Source: Muribaculaceae bacterium (lineage in GTDB: Bacteria > Bacteroidota > Bacteroidia > Bacteroidales > Muribaculaceae). Taken from it: a stretch of DNA of 64,000 nucleotides. Under the pieces are notes generated by a model, which saw only the letters and a list, made by a program, of their open reading frames with translations, ran no database searches and was not told the DNA's origin. The stretch lies in the NCBI GenBank assembly GCA_017473615.1, contig JAFUKL010000035.1:1-64000 (forward strand), in the 5' to 3' direction. Both the position numbers and the translations under genes were made by a program. Positions 52,827-61,634 of the stretch are shown piece after piece (the stretch's first letter is position 1; each line of letters begins with the position of its first letter).

Positions 52827-54098
52827 ATGCTGACATTAGCTGTAATAAAAGAAAATCCGGAAGCGGTTATCGAACGTCTTGCCATCAAGAACTTCGATGC
52901 CCGTACTCAAATAGAGCGTATTATAGAACTCGACAAAGTGCGCCGCAACCGCCAACAAGCACGCGACAATCAAGCGTCGGAACTTAACAAAATGGCTGCT
53001 GCTATCGGTGCATTGATGAAACAAGGTAAAAAGGACGAAGCTGAAGAAGCAAAAGCCAAAGTAGCTGAACTTAAAGAGAGCAACAAAGCCATAGATGAAG
53101 AGCTTAAAGCAGCCGAAGATGAAATAACCGGTATCCTTCTATCTATTCCAAACACTCCTTGCGATATGGTTCCTCACGGAACAAGTGCAGAAGATAACGT
53201 TGTGGAAAAAGAAGGCGGACCGATGCCCGAGCTTGGTGAGGATGCTCTTCCACACTGGGACTTGGCAAAAAAATACAACATCATCGATTTTGATCTTGGT
53301 GTGAAAATAACAGGTGCCGGTTTCCCTGTTTATATCGGAAAGGGTGCGAGACTTCAACGAGCTCTTATCCAATTCTTCCTTGACGAAGCAGGCAAAGCCG
53401 GGTATCTGGAAGTGCAACCTCCATACGTTGTAAACGAAGCATCAGGATACGGAACAGGACAATTACCCGACAAAGAAGGACAGATGTACCATTGCGGTCT
53501 CGACAATCTGTATCTCATCCCAACAGCAGAAGTTCCTGTAACCAACATCTATCGCGATGTAATTTTCGATCAAAAGGATCTTCCTAAGAAGAATTGCGCT
53601 TACTCAGCTTGTTTCCGCCGTGAAGCAGGGTCATACGGTAAAGACGTGCGCGGTCTCAACCGTTTGCATCAATTCGACAAAGTGGAAATCGTACGTATCG
53701 AAAAACCGGAATGCTCATACGCAGCACTTGAAGAAATGAAAGACCATGTGCAGGGATTGCTTGAAAAACTTGAATTACCTTGGCACATTCTACGCCTATG
53801 CGGTGGCGACATGAGCTTTACCTCTGCTATAACTTTCGACTTTGAAGTATGGTCGGGCGCGCAGAAACGTTGGCTGGAAGTAAGCTCCGTATCTAATTTC
53901 GAAAGCTATCAGGCAAACCGACTGAAATGCCGTTATCGCGGTGACGACAAGAAGACGGTACTATGCCACACACTGAACGGCTCGGCTCTTGCACTACCGC
54001 GCATTATGGCTGCACTGCTCGAAAACAATCAATCTCCGGAAGGCATACGCATTCCTAAAGTTTTACAAAAATATACCGGTTTTGACATAATCGACTGA
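52827..54098 (+). CDS. serS: Seryl-tRNA synthetase
   Basis: 423 residues: N-terminal antiparallel coiled coil (about 30-105) that grips the long variable arm of tRNA-Ser, then the class II catalytic domain with motif 2 ACFRREAGSYGKDVRGLNRLHQF and motif 3 GSALALPRIMAALLENNQ. Cytoplasmic, charges tRNA-Ser and tRNA-Sec. 21 bp after the YqeY gene. Confidence 0.98.
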   Translation: MLTLAVIKENPEAVIERLAIKNFDARTQIERIIELDKVRRNRQQARDNQASELNKMAAAIGALMKQGKKDEAEEAKAKVAELKESNKAIDEELKAAEDEITGILLSIPNTPCDMVPHGTSAEDNVVEKEGGPMPELGEDALPHWDLAKKYNIIDFDLGVKITGAGFPVYIGKGARLQRALIQFFLDEAGKAGYLEVQPPYVVNEASGYGTGQLPDKEGQMYHCGLDNLYLIPTAEVPVTNIYRDVIFDQKDLPKKNCAYSACFRREAGSYGKDVRGLNRLHQFDKVEIVRIEKPECSYAALEEMKDHVQGLLEKLELPWHILRLCGGDMSFTSAITFDFEVWSGAQKRWLEVSSVSNFESYQANRLKCRYRGDDKKTVLCHTLNGSALALPRIMAALLENNQSPEGIRIPKVLQKYTGFDIID

Positions 54099-54134
54099 TA
54101 GATTATCCTATAACCGAAGAACATATATCAAAAT

Positions 54135-54179
54135 CTAAAGGAGCTGAGCCAAAAATCAATTTTGACACAGCTCCTTTAG
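54135..54179. terminator. Bidirectional terminator between serS and the MptE-like gene
   Basis: Perfect 12-bp stem CTAAAGGAGCTG / CAGCTCCTTTAG with a 21-nt loop between two convergent genes. Confidence 0.75.
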
Positions 54180-54211
54180 GTTTGTAAAAATTAACAAGAT
54201 GCAAATATATA

Positions 54212-55060
54212 TTACAGCATCTTTCGAGGAAAGGCATCAATAAAGCTTCCCGGAGTAATATTTATGACATCTATTCCTTTAGTTCCCGCATACCGGGCTA
54301 TAATATGATATGTGCGGAAAGCAATACACATACTTTCAAGCACCTCATGAAGCTTGATTTTCATGTAATCTACTCGGATACGTTCCTCTTCGGTTTTTGC
54401 CTCCTTATAGAAATGCGGTTGAATAGAAACCACCCTGTTATCATCATCTACAGAAATGGTTTTCAGCCATGAATGATCGGCTCCCGCCAAATAAATTGTC
54501 TTATAACGCATTGCTATGGCTTGAATAATGGACGGTATCAATACATTTCGAGGACGCGGCATACCCAATCGCATGTCATAGACCATGTTCTCAAACCATT
54601 GCAATCCTTCTACAGGAGTCATATTATAAGTACTTATAGTTATATTACGGTTCTCAATTAATTTATCGTACCATTCTCCCTTGCGCTTAACATTTACAGG
54701 AATAAACAATGTCATCTTCCAATTCACCTTTTCTGCAAAATTCCTCCATAATGATTTCACATTGTCCAGCTCCATACGGTTAAAGAAAACCGGGTCGGTA
54801 AGCATATAAAAGGCAGGTTTCAATTCTTCAAAGATAGAAGTATTGGCAGCAAAATTCACTGCCATGAGATGTCGGTCTTTTAAGAAACCGGCATGTTGTT
54901 CCATCGTCACATTGAGCGAGGGACCGTTACCTAAAATTACGATTTCATCATCCCCGGCAGCCATAGGCGGACGATTGCAAGGACGAGATTTTAGCATTAT
55001 CTTGAACAAACTCAGAATCGTTTGCCATGATTGCGACAGCAAAGTTTGTAAATCGGTCAT
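54212..55060 (-). CDS. MptE/DUF115-like putative glycan protein (GT42-like fold)
   Basis: About 282 residues; starts at 55060 or 55069 are both possible. An N-terminal GNGPSL motif (ILGNGPSLN) and a later YKTIYLAGADHSW motif resemble the DUF115/MptE-like and GT42 sialyltransferase-like superfamily, which has an 'AGNGPSL' loop and an 'I.L.G.D' strand. The conserved Asp-His is intact. It stands divergent from the Wzi gene and could add or handle a surface-sugar residue. Substrate and activity are unknown; assignment to the superfamily is by motif only. Confidence 0.6.
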   Translation of the reverse strand: MTDLQTLLSQSWQTILSLFKIMLKSRPCNRPPMAAGDDEIVILGNGPSLNVTMEQHAGFLKDRHLMAVNFAANTSIFEELKPAFYMLTDPVFFNRMELDNVKSLWRNFAEKVNWKMTLFIPVNVKRKGEWYDKLIENRNITISTYNMTPVEGLQWFENMVYDMRLGMPRPRNVLIPSIIQAIAMRYKTIYLAGADHSWLKTISVDDDNRVVSIQPHFYKEAKTEEERIRVDYMKIKLHEVLESMCIAFRTYHIIARYAGTKGIDVINITPGSFIDAFPRKML

Positions 55061-55090
55061 AACACACATCAATTAAAGTACTATACAGCA

Positions 55091-55098
55091 CAAAGGTA
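55091..55098 (-). promoter_or_regulatory. -7 box of the MptE-like gene
   Basis: The complement reads TACCTTTG, 30 bp before the ATG at 55060. It is divergent from the Wzi promoter at 55163-55170, leaving about 65 bp between the two -7 boxes. Confidence 0.45.
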
Positions 55099-55162
55099 AA
55101 ATTTTTATCGGTTCTTCACAATATTCAATGCCTATCGCCTTTCAATAATGGAAAAAAGTTGC

Positions 55163-55170
55163 TACTTTTG
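55163..55170 (+). promoter_or_regulatory. -7 box of the Wzi gene
   Basis: TACTTTTG with a TTTC at 55140-55143, 19 bp upstream, as a three-of-four -33 match. The leader to the ATG is about 45 nt. Confidence 0.5.
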
Positions 55171-55222
55171 GCAATAGGAATATTACCATAAAATCATCCT
55201 TTGATACAAAAAAACAGAAAAA

Positions 55223-56758
55223 ATGAATATAACAAGATTTCTATCGGTTATCATATTCATCATTTCGCTTATAAAGCCTGCGTATGCCGAATACAATCTC
55301 GATTTCAAAGCCGAGACTATGAGTAACATGGGGGAAGGTGATTTTGCACCGTTTCTTATGGCATCCAACAGTCACGGTATTATAACACAGCCTTTTTCCG
55401 CATTAGCCAAACTTGACATTCATCGCAAGCAAGAGCCGTCAAAACGTTTCAGTATCGGCTATGGTATAACCGTATTGGGTGGATATTCGTCTAAAATAAG
55501 TTATTCCATCTACGATTCAGCAAGTTCCATAATGATGAATCACGATGAATCTCCATCCACAGCATGGATTCAGCAGCTATACTTTGACATCAAGTACCGT
55601 AGTCTTTTTATGTCATTGGGAGCAAAAGAGAGTGGTTCCAAAATGCTTAACGATCGACTCAGTTCAGGGGATATGACATGGAGTGCAAACGCACGCCCAA
55701 TGCCGGGAGTAAGAACCGGATTCATCAATCCACAAAGTATTCCGTTCACAAACGATTGGGTACAGATTTCAGGAGAAATAGGATATTTCAAGCAAACCGA
55801 CGACAAGTGGTTGGAAAACCATTATAACTATCTGAATAACTTCATTACCACCGATTTATGGTTCAATTATAAATACTGCTATTTTCACACAAAGCCTTCT
55901 CAGCCATTTTCCATTACAATAGGAATGCAGGCAGCATGCCAATTCGGCGGTAAAAAGCGAACGTACTTAAACGGCGATTTACAGGAAAGCGTTGACATGC
56001 ATCCCGATTTAGGAACGTTCTTCAGGTCATTCATTCCCGGCTCCGGCGGAGGTAACAGCGGAGATCAAACCTACTACGAAGGGAATCATGTGGGTTCATG
56101 GGATATAATGGGACGCTATCGATTAAAAAACGGTTCAGAATTAAAAGCCTACTATCAATCGCCTTGGGAAGACGGCTCGGGAATAGGTATGATGAACGGA
56201 TTTGACGGTTTATACGGTCTTGAATATAAGTCTTCTTGCGAAAACAATATAGTAACAGGAGCTGTTGTAGAATATTTGGATTTGACTAACCAAGGAGGAC
56301 CCATACATTGGGCACCCGGCGATTTCCCCGGAACACCCATTGCCAATGAAGCCACCGGAGCCGATAACTATTATAACAATTATGCCTATAACGGTTATCA
56401 ATATTACGGAATGTCGATAGGCTCACCGGTATTAAAATCACCATTATATAATAAAGACGGATACATGGCTTTTACCGATACGCGCCTGCGCAGCATAAAT
56501 GCCGGAATAGAAGGCAAGCCTTTCAAAAGCCTTGTTTACCGCGCAAAATTTTCATATACCGAATCCAAAGGCACTATATTCAAACCATATTCAAAAATAC
56601 GCAGCAACATTTCATTCATGCTTGAATGTGTTTATTCGCTACGCAACATACCCGGACTTGAATTGAAAGGGCTTATGGCTTTAGATAAAGGTGAGTTATA
56701 CGGAGACAATGCCGGACTGCTTTTATCGGTTTCTTATCGCGGATTGCTTAAATTATGA
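55223..56758 (+). CDS. Capsule assembly Wzi family outer-membrane protein
   Basis: 511 residues with a signal peptide (to PAYA) and many short amphipathic beta-strands ending in the aromatic-rich LLLSVSYRGLLKL. The opening FKAETMSNMGEGDFAPFLMASNSHG is typical of the Bacteroidetes Wzi family. Wzi is an outer-membrane barrel (about 18 strands) that binds capsular polysaccharide in other bacteria. Followed 6 bp later by a small lipoprotein, probably the same transcript. Confidence 0.88.
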   Translation: MNITRFLSVIIFIISLIKPAYAEYNLDFKAETMSNMGEGDFAPFLMASNSHGIITQPFSALAKLDIHRKQEPSKRFSIGYGITVLGGYSSKISYSIYDSASSIMMNHDESPSTAWIQQLYFDIKYRSLFMSLGAKESGSKMLNDRLSSGDMTWSANARPMPGVRTGFINPQSIPFTNDWVQISGEIGYFKQTDDKWLENHYNYLNNFITTDLWFNYKYCYFHTKPSQPFSITIGMQAACQFGGKKRTYLNGDLQESVDMHPDLGTFFRSFIPGSGGGNSGDQTYYEGNHVGSWDIMGRYRLKNGSELKAYYQSPWEDGSGIGMMNGFDGLYGLEYKSSCENNIVTGAVVEYLDLTNQGGPIHWAPGDFPGTPIANEATGADNYYNNYAYNGYQYYGMSIGSPVLKSPLYNKDGYMAFTDTRLRSINAGIEGKPFKSLVYRAKFSYTESKGTIFKPYSKIRSNISFMLECVYSLRNIPGLELKGLMALDKGELYGDNAGLLLSVSYRGLLKL

Positions 56759-56764
56759 TTACAA

Positions 56765-57193
56765 ATGAAAACAAGAATATTCATTACAGCGATTTTCCTA
56801 AGCATTATATCTCTATTCCCCTCATGTACACGCAACAATGGGGATATAGGAGAACTTTTCGGTTTATGGCAAGTAACATCCGTTACTATCGACGATAATG
56901 AGCATCCCGAATATGACGGTGTCCTTTATTTTGCCTTCCAGTCATCGGTATTTAGCCAAAGACTTGTAAATGAAGTAACACATGTCGATGATTACACATT
57001 CGCCTCATGGAAGTACCAAGGTGAAGATATTATCATAGACTTTTCCGACCCCGATTATCTTCCATTCGGATTCACAGGAATGCAGCAGGGCCAGAACTTG
57101 ATTCATATTTCCGAGATTAAAGACGGCAACATGACTATGCACTTCATAGATAACGAAGGTACAGAATATCGATACAGGCTAAAAAAATGGTAA
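56765..57193 (+). CDS. Lipocalin-like lipoprotein
   Basis: 142 residues with lipobox LFPSC (Cys about 20). The remainder fits the Bacteroidetes lipocalin-like domain: GLWQVTSVTIDD near the N-terminus, then beta strands ending TEYRYRLKKW. No conserved ligand residues are recognisable. Likely in an operon with the upstream Wzi gene (6 bp); tyrS downstream has its own promoter. Confidence 0.75.
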   Translation: MKTRIFITAIFLSIISLFPSCTRNNGDIGELFGLWQVTSVTIDDNEHPEYDGVLYFAFQSSVFSQRLVNEVTHVDDYTFASWKYQGEDIIIDFSDPDYLPFGFTGMQQGQNLIHISEIKDGNMTMHFIDNEGTEYRYRLKKW

Positions 57194-57222
57194 TTGACGG
57201 AAACACGAAGAACGTGTACAAA

Positions 57223-57255
57223 CTTTGGCAATATCGCATTAAAGTACTAACTTTG
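57223..57255 (+). promoter_or_regulatory. Promoter of tyrS
   Basis: TTTG (57223-57226), 21-bp spacer, TAACTTTG (57248-57255); full match to the Bacteroidetes consensus, with a leader of about 35 nt before the ATG. Confidence 0.75.
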
Positions 57256-57294
57256 CATATCTTAAAATAAGTTTATAATAAAACACTGAGATAA

Positions 57295-58587
57295 ATGAAT
57301 TTCGTAGAAGAATTAAAGTGGCGCGGCATGGTGCATGACATGATGCCAGGCACAGAAGAACAACTTGCAAAAGAAATGACTTCGGCATACGTAGGTATCG
57401 ACCCTACAGCCGACTCACTACATATCGGACACCTCGTAAGCGTAATGATGCTCAAGCACTTCCAGAATGCAGGACATCGTCCTATCGCTCTTGTAGGCGG
57501 AGCCACAGGTATGATTGGTGACCCATCAATGAAGTCACAGGAGCGCGTGCTTATCGACGAAGTTACTCTTCGTCACAATCAAGAATGCATTAAAAAACAA
57601 CTCGCAAAATTCCTTGATTTCGACAGCGATGCACCAAACCATGCAGAATTAGTCAACAATTACGATTGGATGAAAGACTATTCTTTCTTAAATTTCATAC
57701 GCGACATAGGCAAGCACATCACTGTAAACTACATGATGGCAAAGGATTCCGTAAAAAAGCGTCTTGGAGGCGAAGCCCAGCACGGCATGTCTTTCACCGA
57801 ATTTTCTTATCAATTGCTGCAAGGATATGATTTCCTATATCTATACCGCAACAAAAACTGTCGTTTGCAAATGGGTGGTAGTGACCAATGGGGAAACATC
57901 ACAACAGGTACAGAACTTATACGCCGTACCGAAGGCGGTGACGCTTTTGCCTTGACATGTCCGCTTATAACAAAAGCCGATGGGAAAAAATTCGGAAAGA
58001 CCGAAACCGGAAACGTTTGGCTTGACCCGAAACGTACCTCTCCATATAAATTCTACCAATTCTGGCTTAACGTAAGCGATGAGGACGCAGAAAAATACAT
58101 AAAGATTTTCACAATGCTTACCCAAGAAGAGATTGCTGCGCTTGTAGCCGAGCAGGCAGAAAATCCGGGTCTGCGCCCTATTCAGAAACGCCTTGCCAAA
58201 GAAATTACAATAATGGTACATTCAGAGGCTGATTATGAAGCAGCTGTTGAAGCATCACAAATTCTTTTCTCCAATAAGGCACAAGAAATACTGCATAAAA
58301 TAGATGAAGATACTTTGCTAAGTGTTTTTGAAGGCGTCCCACAATTCGAAGTCGATAAATCGGTAATTGAAACCGGTGTATCCTTGGTAAATCTGCTTAC
58401 CGACAATGCTGCGGTTTTCGCTTCAAAAGGAGAGATGCGCAAACTTACACAAGGAGGCGGAGTAGCCATCAATAAAGAAAAGGTAGCCGATCCAAATATG
58501 GTTATCGACTCTTCTTATCTGCTGAACGGAAAATACATTCTCGCACAGAGAGGAAAGAAGAATTATTACCTGATTATTGTAAAATAA
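57295..58587 (+). CDS. tyrS: Tyrosyl-tRNA synthetase
   Basis: 430 residues, class I. The HIGH motif is in [10 protein letters not shown] (about residue 46), the KMSKS-like loop is KFGKT (about 235), and a C-terminal S4 domain follows (from about 370, [18 protein letters not shown]...). The YxxGxDQ pattern shows as [10 protein letters not shown]. It charges tRNA-Tyr. No T-box or other leader structure was seen. Confidence 0.97.
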   Translation: MNFVEELKWRGMVHDMMPGTEEQLAKEMTSAYVGIDPTADSLHIGHLVSVMMLKHFQNAGHRPIALVGGATGMIGDPSMKSQERVLIDEVTLRHNQECIKKQLAKFLDFDSDAPNHAELVNNYDWMKDYSFLNFIRDIGKHITVNYMMAKDSVKKRLGGEAQHGMSFTEFSYQLLQGYDFLYLYRNKNCRLQMGGSDQWGNITTGTELIRRTEGGDAFALTCPLITKADGKKFGKTETGNVWLDPKRTSPYKFYQFWLNVSDEDAEKYIKIFTMLTQEEIAALVAEQAENPGLRPIQKRLAKEITIMVHSEADYEAAVEASQILFSNKAQEILHKIDEDTLLSVFEGVPQFEVDKSVIETGVSLVNLLTDNAAVFASKGEMRKLTQGGGVAINKEKVADPNMVIDSSYLLNGKYILAQRGKKNYYLIIVK

Positions 58588-58641
58588 CATAAGGTAAAAA
58601 GATCGAGTAAAGCGGTTGTCATTAAAATTATTCTCATAAAA

Positions 58642-58673
58642 TTTGGTGAAACCGATAATTCGTATTAACTTTG
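58642..58673 (+). promoter_or_regulatory. Promoter of tRNA-Gln
   Basis: TTTG (58642-58645), 20-bp spacer, TAACTTTG (58666-58673). Identical elements and spacing to the tRNA-Phe promoter at 3703-3734. Confidence 0.8.
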
Positions 58674-58710
58674 CAACGCATTTGGGACGATGAGTCTCAC
58701 TTGATAGGAT

Positions 58711-58784
58711 TGTCTTATGGTGTAATGGTAGCACTGCAGTTTTTGGTTCTGCCTGTCAAGGTTCGAATCCTTGTAAGACAACCA
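58711..58784 (+). tRNA. tRNA-Gln (anticodon TTG)
   Basis: 71-nt body plus an encoded CCA at 58782-58784. Acceptor arms TGTCTTA / TAAGACA, D-arm GGTGTAATGGTAGCAC, anticodon loop TTTTGGT (anticodon TTG), T-arm AAGGTTCGAATCCTT. The closing base pair of the anticodon stem is T-T, as seen in some tRNA-Gln of this group. Confidence 0.95.
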
Positions 58785-58790
58785 CATCGA

Positions 58791-58824
58791 CCTCCGGAAT
58801 TATTTCCGGAGGTTTTTCTTTTTT
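58791..58824 (+). terminator. Terminator of tRNA-Gln
   Basis: Perfect 9-bp stem CCTCCGGAA / TTCCGGAGG, loop TTAT, then TTTTTCTTTTTT, 7 bp after the encoded CCA. Confidence 0.93.
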
Positions 58825-58842
58825 CACACGCCTTACTCTTCT

Positions 58843-58874
58843 CTTGGTTTATTGAACACGAATTGCTAAATTTG
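58843..58874 (+). promoter_or_regulatory. Promoter of ruvB placed directly before the start codon
   Basis: CTTG (58843-58846), 20-bp spacer, TAAATTTG (58867-58874). The ATG of ruvB is at 58883, only 8 bp after the -7 box, so the transcript would begin at or within a few bases of the start codon (leaderless or nearly so). Confidence 0.6.
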
Positions 58875-58882
58875 CATTATCT

Positions 58883-59902
58883 ATGGAAGAAGATTTTGAC
58901 ATAAGGAACGGGCGATATGATGCCGACAGAGATTTTGAGCGGGCATTACGCCCCGAACGGTTTGGCGATTTCAGCGGTCAAGATAAGATAATAGAAAACT
59001 TGAGCGTATTCGTTCAAGCAGCAAAAAACCGCAAAGAAGCTCTCGACCACGTACTGCTATACGGTCCTCCGGGATTGGGAAAGACCACATTATCAGGTAT
59101 TGTTGCCAACGAACTCGGTGTAGGATTCAAGATCACTTCAGGACCGGTACTTGACAAACCCGGTGATCTGGCAGGTATTCTCACTTCCTTAGAAGAGAAC
59201 GATGTATTATTTATAGACGAAATCCACCGCCTAAGCCCTATTGTGGAGGAATATCTTTACTCCGCAATGGAAGACTATCGCATAGACATAATGATAGACA
59301 AAGGTCCCGGCGCACGTTCGGTACAACTTACACTATCCCCATTTACCCTTATTGGAGCCACCACTCGCAGCGGCTTGCTCACATCACCGCTTCGTGCGCG
59401 TTTCGGCATCAATTGCCATTTGGAATATTATGACCACCAAGTGCTTGAACGTATAGTAAAGCGTTCGGCAAGGCTTCTCAATGTGCCCATAACCGATGAA
59501 GCAGCACATGAAATAGCTTTGCGCAGCCGAGGCACTCCGCGTATCGCCAATGCCCTTCTGCGCCGAGTGAGAGATTTCGCACAAGTCAAAGGTGACGGTA
59601 AAATAGACACGGCAATAGCTCGGTATGCACTGAAAGCATTGAATATCGATAAATACGGACTTGACGAAATAGACAACAAACTGCTTACTACGATAATCGA
59701 CAAATTCAAAGGTGGTCCCGTAGGGCTTACCACAATAGCCACGGCATTAGGTGAAGATGCCGGCACCGTAGAAGAAGTGTATGAGCCATATCTCATAAAA
59801 GAGGGGTTCATAAAACGCACTCCGAGAGGGCGAGAAGTGACCGATTTGGCTTATAAACATTTAGGACGCGAACGGTATTCCGACCAAGGTTCGCTCTTTT
59901 GA
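58883..59902 (+). CDS. ruvB: Holliday junction branch migration helicase RuvB
   Basis: 339 residues, AAA+: Walker [11 protein letters not shown] (about 56-65), Walker B LFIDEIHR, sensor GATTRSGLL, arginine-finger region and the C-terminal winged helix with [16 protein letters not shown] and KRTPRGRE. It drives branch migration with RuvA and RuvC, neither of which is in the window. An oligosaccharide flippase gene starts 32 bp later. Confidence 0.98.
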   Translation: MEEDFDIRNGRYDADRDFERALRPERFGDFSGQDKIIENLSVFVQAAKNRKEALDHVLLYGPPGLGKTTLSGIVANELGVGFKITSGPVLDKPGDLAGILTSLEENDVLFIDEIHRLSPIVEEYLYSAMEDYRIDIMIDKGPGARSVQLTLSPFTLIGATTRSGLLTSPLRARFGINCHLEYYDHQVLERIVKRSARLLNVPITDEAAHEIALRSRGTPRIANALLRRVRDFAQVKGDGKIDTAIARYALKALNIDKYGLDEIDNKLLTTIIDKFKGGPVGLTTIATALGEDAGTVEEVYEPYLIKEGFIKRTPRGREVTDLAYKHLGRERYSDQGSLF

Positions 59903-59934
59903 CACATACGGATAACCGTGAAACATATAAAACT

Positions 59935-61416
59935 ATGGCGGGATTGAAATCATTAGCAAAAGATACCGTAATATACGGATTAAGCAGCATTGTGGGCAGA
60001 TTCCTCAATTACCTGCTCGTTCCGCTATATACAGCTAAAATGAGTGCAGAGTCCGGCGGTTACGGCATTGTAACCAACGTTTATTCCTATACAGCTCTCC
60101 TGCTTGTGATTCTGGTATACGGCATGGAAACCACCTTTTTCCGATACAGCAATAAAGAAGGTGAAAATCCCGATAAAGCATATTCCACCATTCTCACCTC
60201 AGTAGGCTTCACTTCACTTATTTTTATCACACTTGTTCTTGCTTTCATTTCTCCCCTATCCTCCGCTTTAGGATATGCCGAACACCCGGAATACATTGGA
60301 GTGATGGCTGTCGTAGTAGCTATGGATGCGTTTCAATCCATACCTTTCGCCTATTTAAGACAACAGAAACGAGCCGTCAAGTTCGCTCTTCTGAAATTAC
60401 TCTTTATTGTACTCAACATAGGACTTAATCTGTTGTTTTTCATCGTACTGCCCGAATTATATCGCAACCACCCCGACTTTATAAGTCGGTTTTATGACCC
60501 AACCATCGGTGTCGGCTATGTCTTTTACCTGAATTTAGTGTGTACGAGTATTATAATGCTCTGCCTGATACCCGAGTTCCGAGGGTTTAAGTGGTATTTT
60601 GACAGCAAATTACTTCGACGCATGCTTTCCTACAGTATGCCTATACTGCTATTGGGAATTGCCGGAATCCTCAACCAAACAGCCGACAAAATTCTGTTCC
60701 CATTTATATATCACGGTATCGATGCCAAGGCTCAATTGGGGATATATGGAGCTGCAAGCAAAATTGCAATGATTATGGCAATGATACTGCAAGCATTCCG
60801 ATATGCTTATGAGCCGTTTGTATTCGGCAAAAGTCGTGACAAGGACAGTAAAGAATCCTATGCCACAGCCATGAGATATTTTATAATATTCACATTGCTG
60901 GCTTTTCTCATCGTAACGGGATACCTTGATATTATTAAATACATTATCGCTCCCGATTATTGGGAAGGATTAAAAGTGGTTCCTATAGTTATGGCTGCCG
61001 AAATTATGATGGGTGTCTATTTCAACCTTTCCTTTTGGTATAAACTCACCGACCAAACCATGTGGGGAGCAGTATTTTCCGGCATAGGATGCGCAGTGCT
61101 TATAGCCGTGAATGTGATATTTGTTCCTATCTACGGATACATGGCATGTGCATGGGGAGGCGTGGCAGGCTACGGCTCTGCAATGTTGCTGTCCTATGTT
61201 ATAGGTCAAAAGAAATTCCCCATAGCCTACCCCATAAGAGCCATTGCCGGCTATACCGTAATAACGGCTGTCATATTCATTGCTATGGAACTCGCCAAAT
61301 CAACCGGAACTTGGACACAACTGATGATAAACACAGTTTTAATATTTATTTTTATTGCCATCATCATTAAATGTGAGAAATTCCCTTTCAGAAAACTATT
61401 ACAACGTCTACATTAA
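59935..61416 (+). CDS. Oligosaccharide flippase (MOP superfamily, Wzx-like)
   Basis: 493 residues with about fourteen hydrophobic segments and the family start LKSLAKDTVIYGLSSIVGRFLNYLLVPLYT. It is 32 bp downstream of ruvB. The upstream in-frame TTG at 59899 was rejected. Members move lipid-linked oligosaccharides across the inner membrane for O-antigen or capsule, or peptidoglycan precursors (MurJ-like); the first is likelier given Wzi nearby. A role in polysaccharide export is inferred from the family. Confidence 0.87.
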   Translation: MAGLKSLAKDTVIYGLSSIVGRFLNYLLVPLYTAKMSAESGGYGIVTNVYSYTALLLVILVYGMETTFFRYSNKEGENPDKAYSTILTSVGFTSLIFITLVLAFISPLSSALGYAEHPEYIGVMAVVVAMDAFQSIPFAYLRQQKRAVKFALLKLLFIVLNIGLNLLFFIVLPELYRNHPDFISRFYDPTIGVGYVFYLNLVCTSIIMLCLIPEFRGFKWYFDSKLLRRMLSYSMPILLLGIAGILNQTADKILFPFIYHGIDAKAQLGIYGAASKIAMIMAMILQAFRYAYEPFVFGKSRDKDSKESYATAMRYFIIFTLLAFLIVTGYLDIIKYIIAPDYWEGLKVVPIVMAAEIMMGVYFNLSFWYKLTDQTMWGAVFSGIGCAVLIAVNVIFVPIYGYMACAWGGVAGYGSAMLLSYVIGQKKFPIAYPIRAIAGYTVITAVIFIAMELAKSTGTWTQLMINTVLIFIFIAIIIKCEKFPFRKLLQRLH

Positions 61417-61551
61417 ACAAAGTTTCCCGAAAATATTTTTAAACACCTGATTTCAAACTATTTATTTTTATTAGAAAGCAAAAAAGTTTTCCAAAACAAA
61501 AATTTTATTGTTTTTCTTACTGTTACTATTGCACAAATTGGTATTTGTTTA

Positions 61552-61559
61552 TATTTTTG
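61552..61559 (+). promoter_or_regulatory. -7 box of the nrdD-nrdG operon
   Basis: TATTTTTG matches TAnnTTTG, with an ATTG (61528-61531) at 20-bp spacing as a three-of-four -33 match. It is 76 bp before the preferred ATG at 61635. Confidence 0.4.
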
Positions 61560-61634
61560 TGACCGTCTATGAAGTTGTTTTGAATGTTTCTTAAACAATT
61601 CATAAAAACAAGCAACAAAAAACATTTCACTTAT

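Noticed and set aside
61417..61634. Possible small gene or riboswitch before nrdD
   Set aside because: Very AT-rich with no stable structure beyond the weak promoter; no cobalamin-type or NrdR-like conserved pattern recognised.
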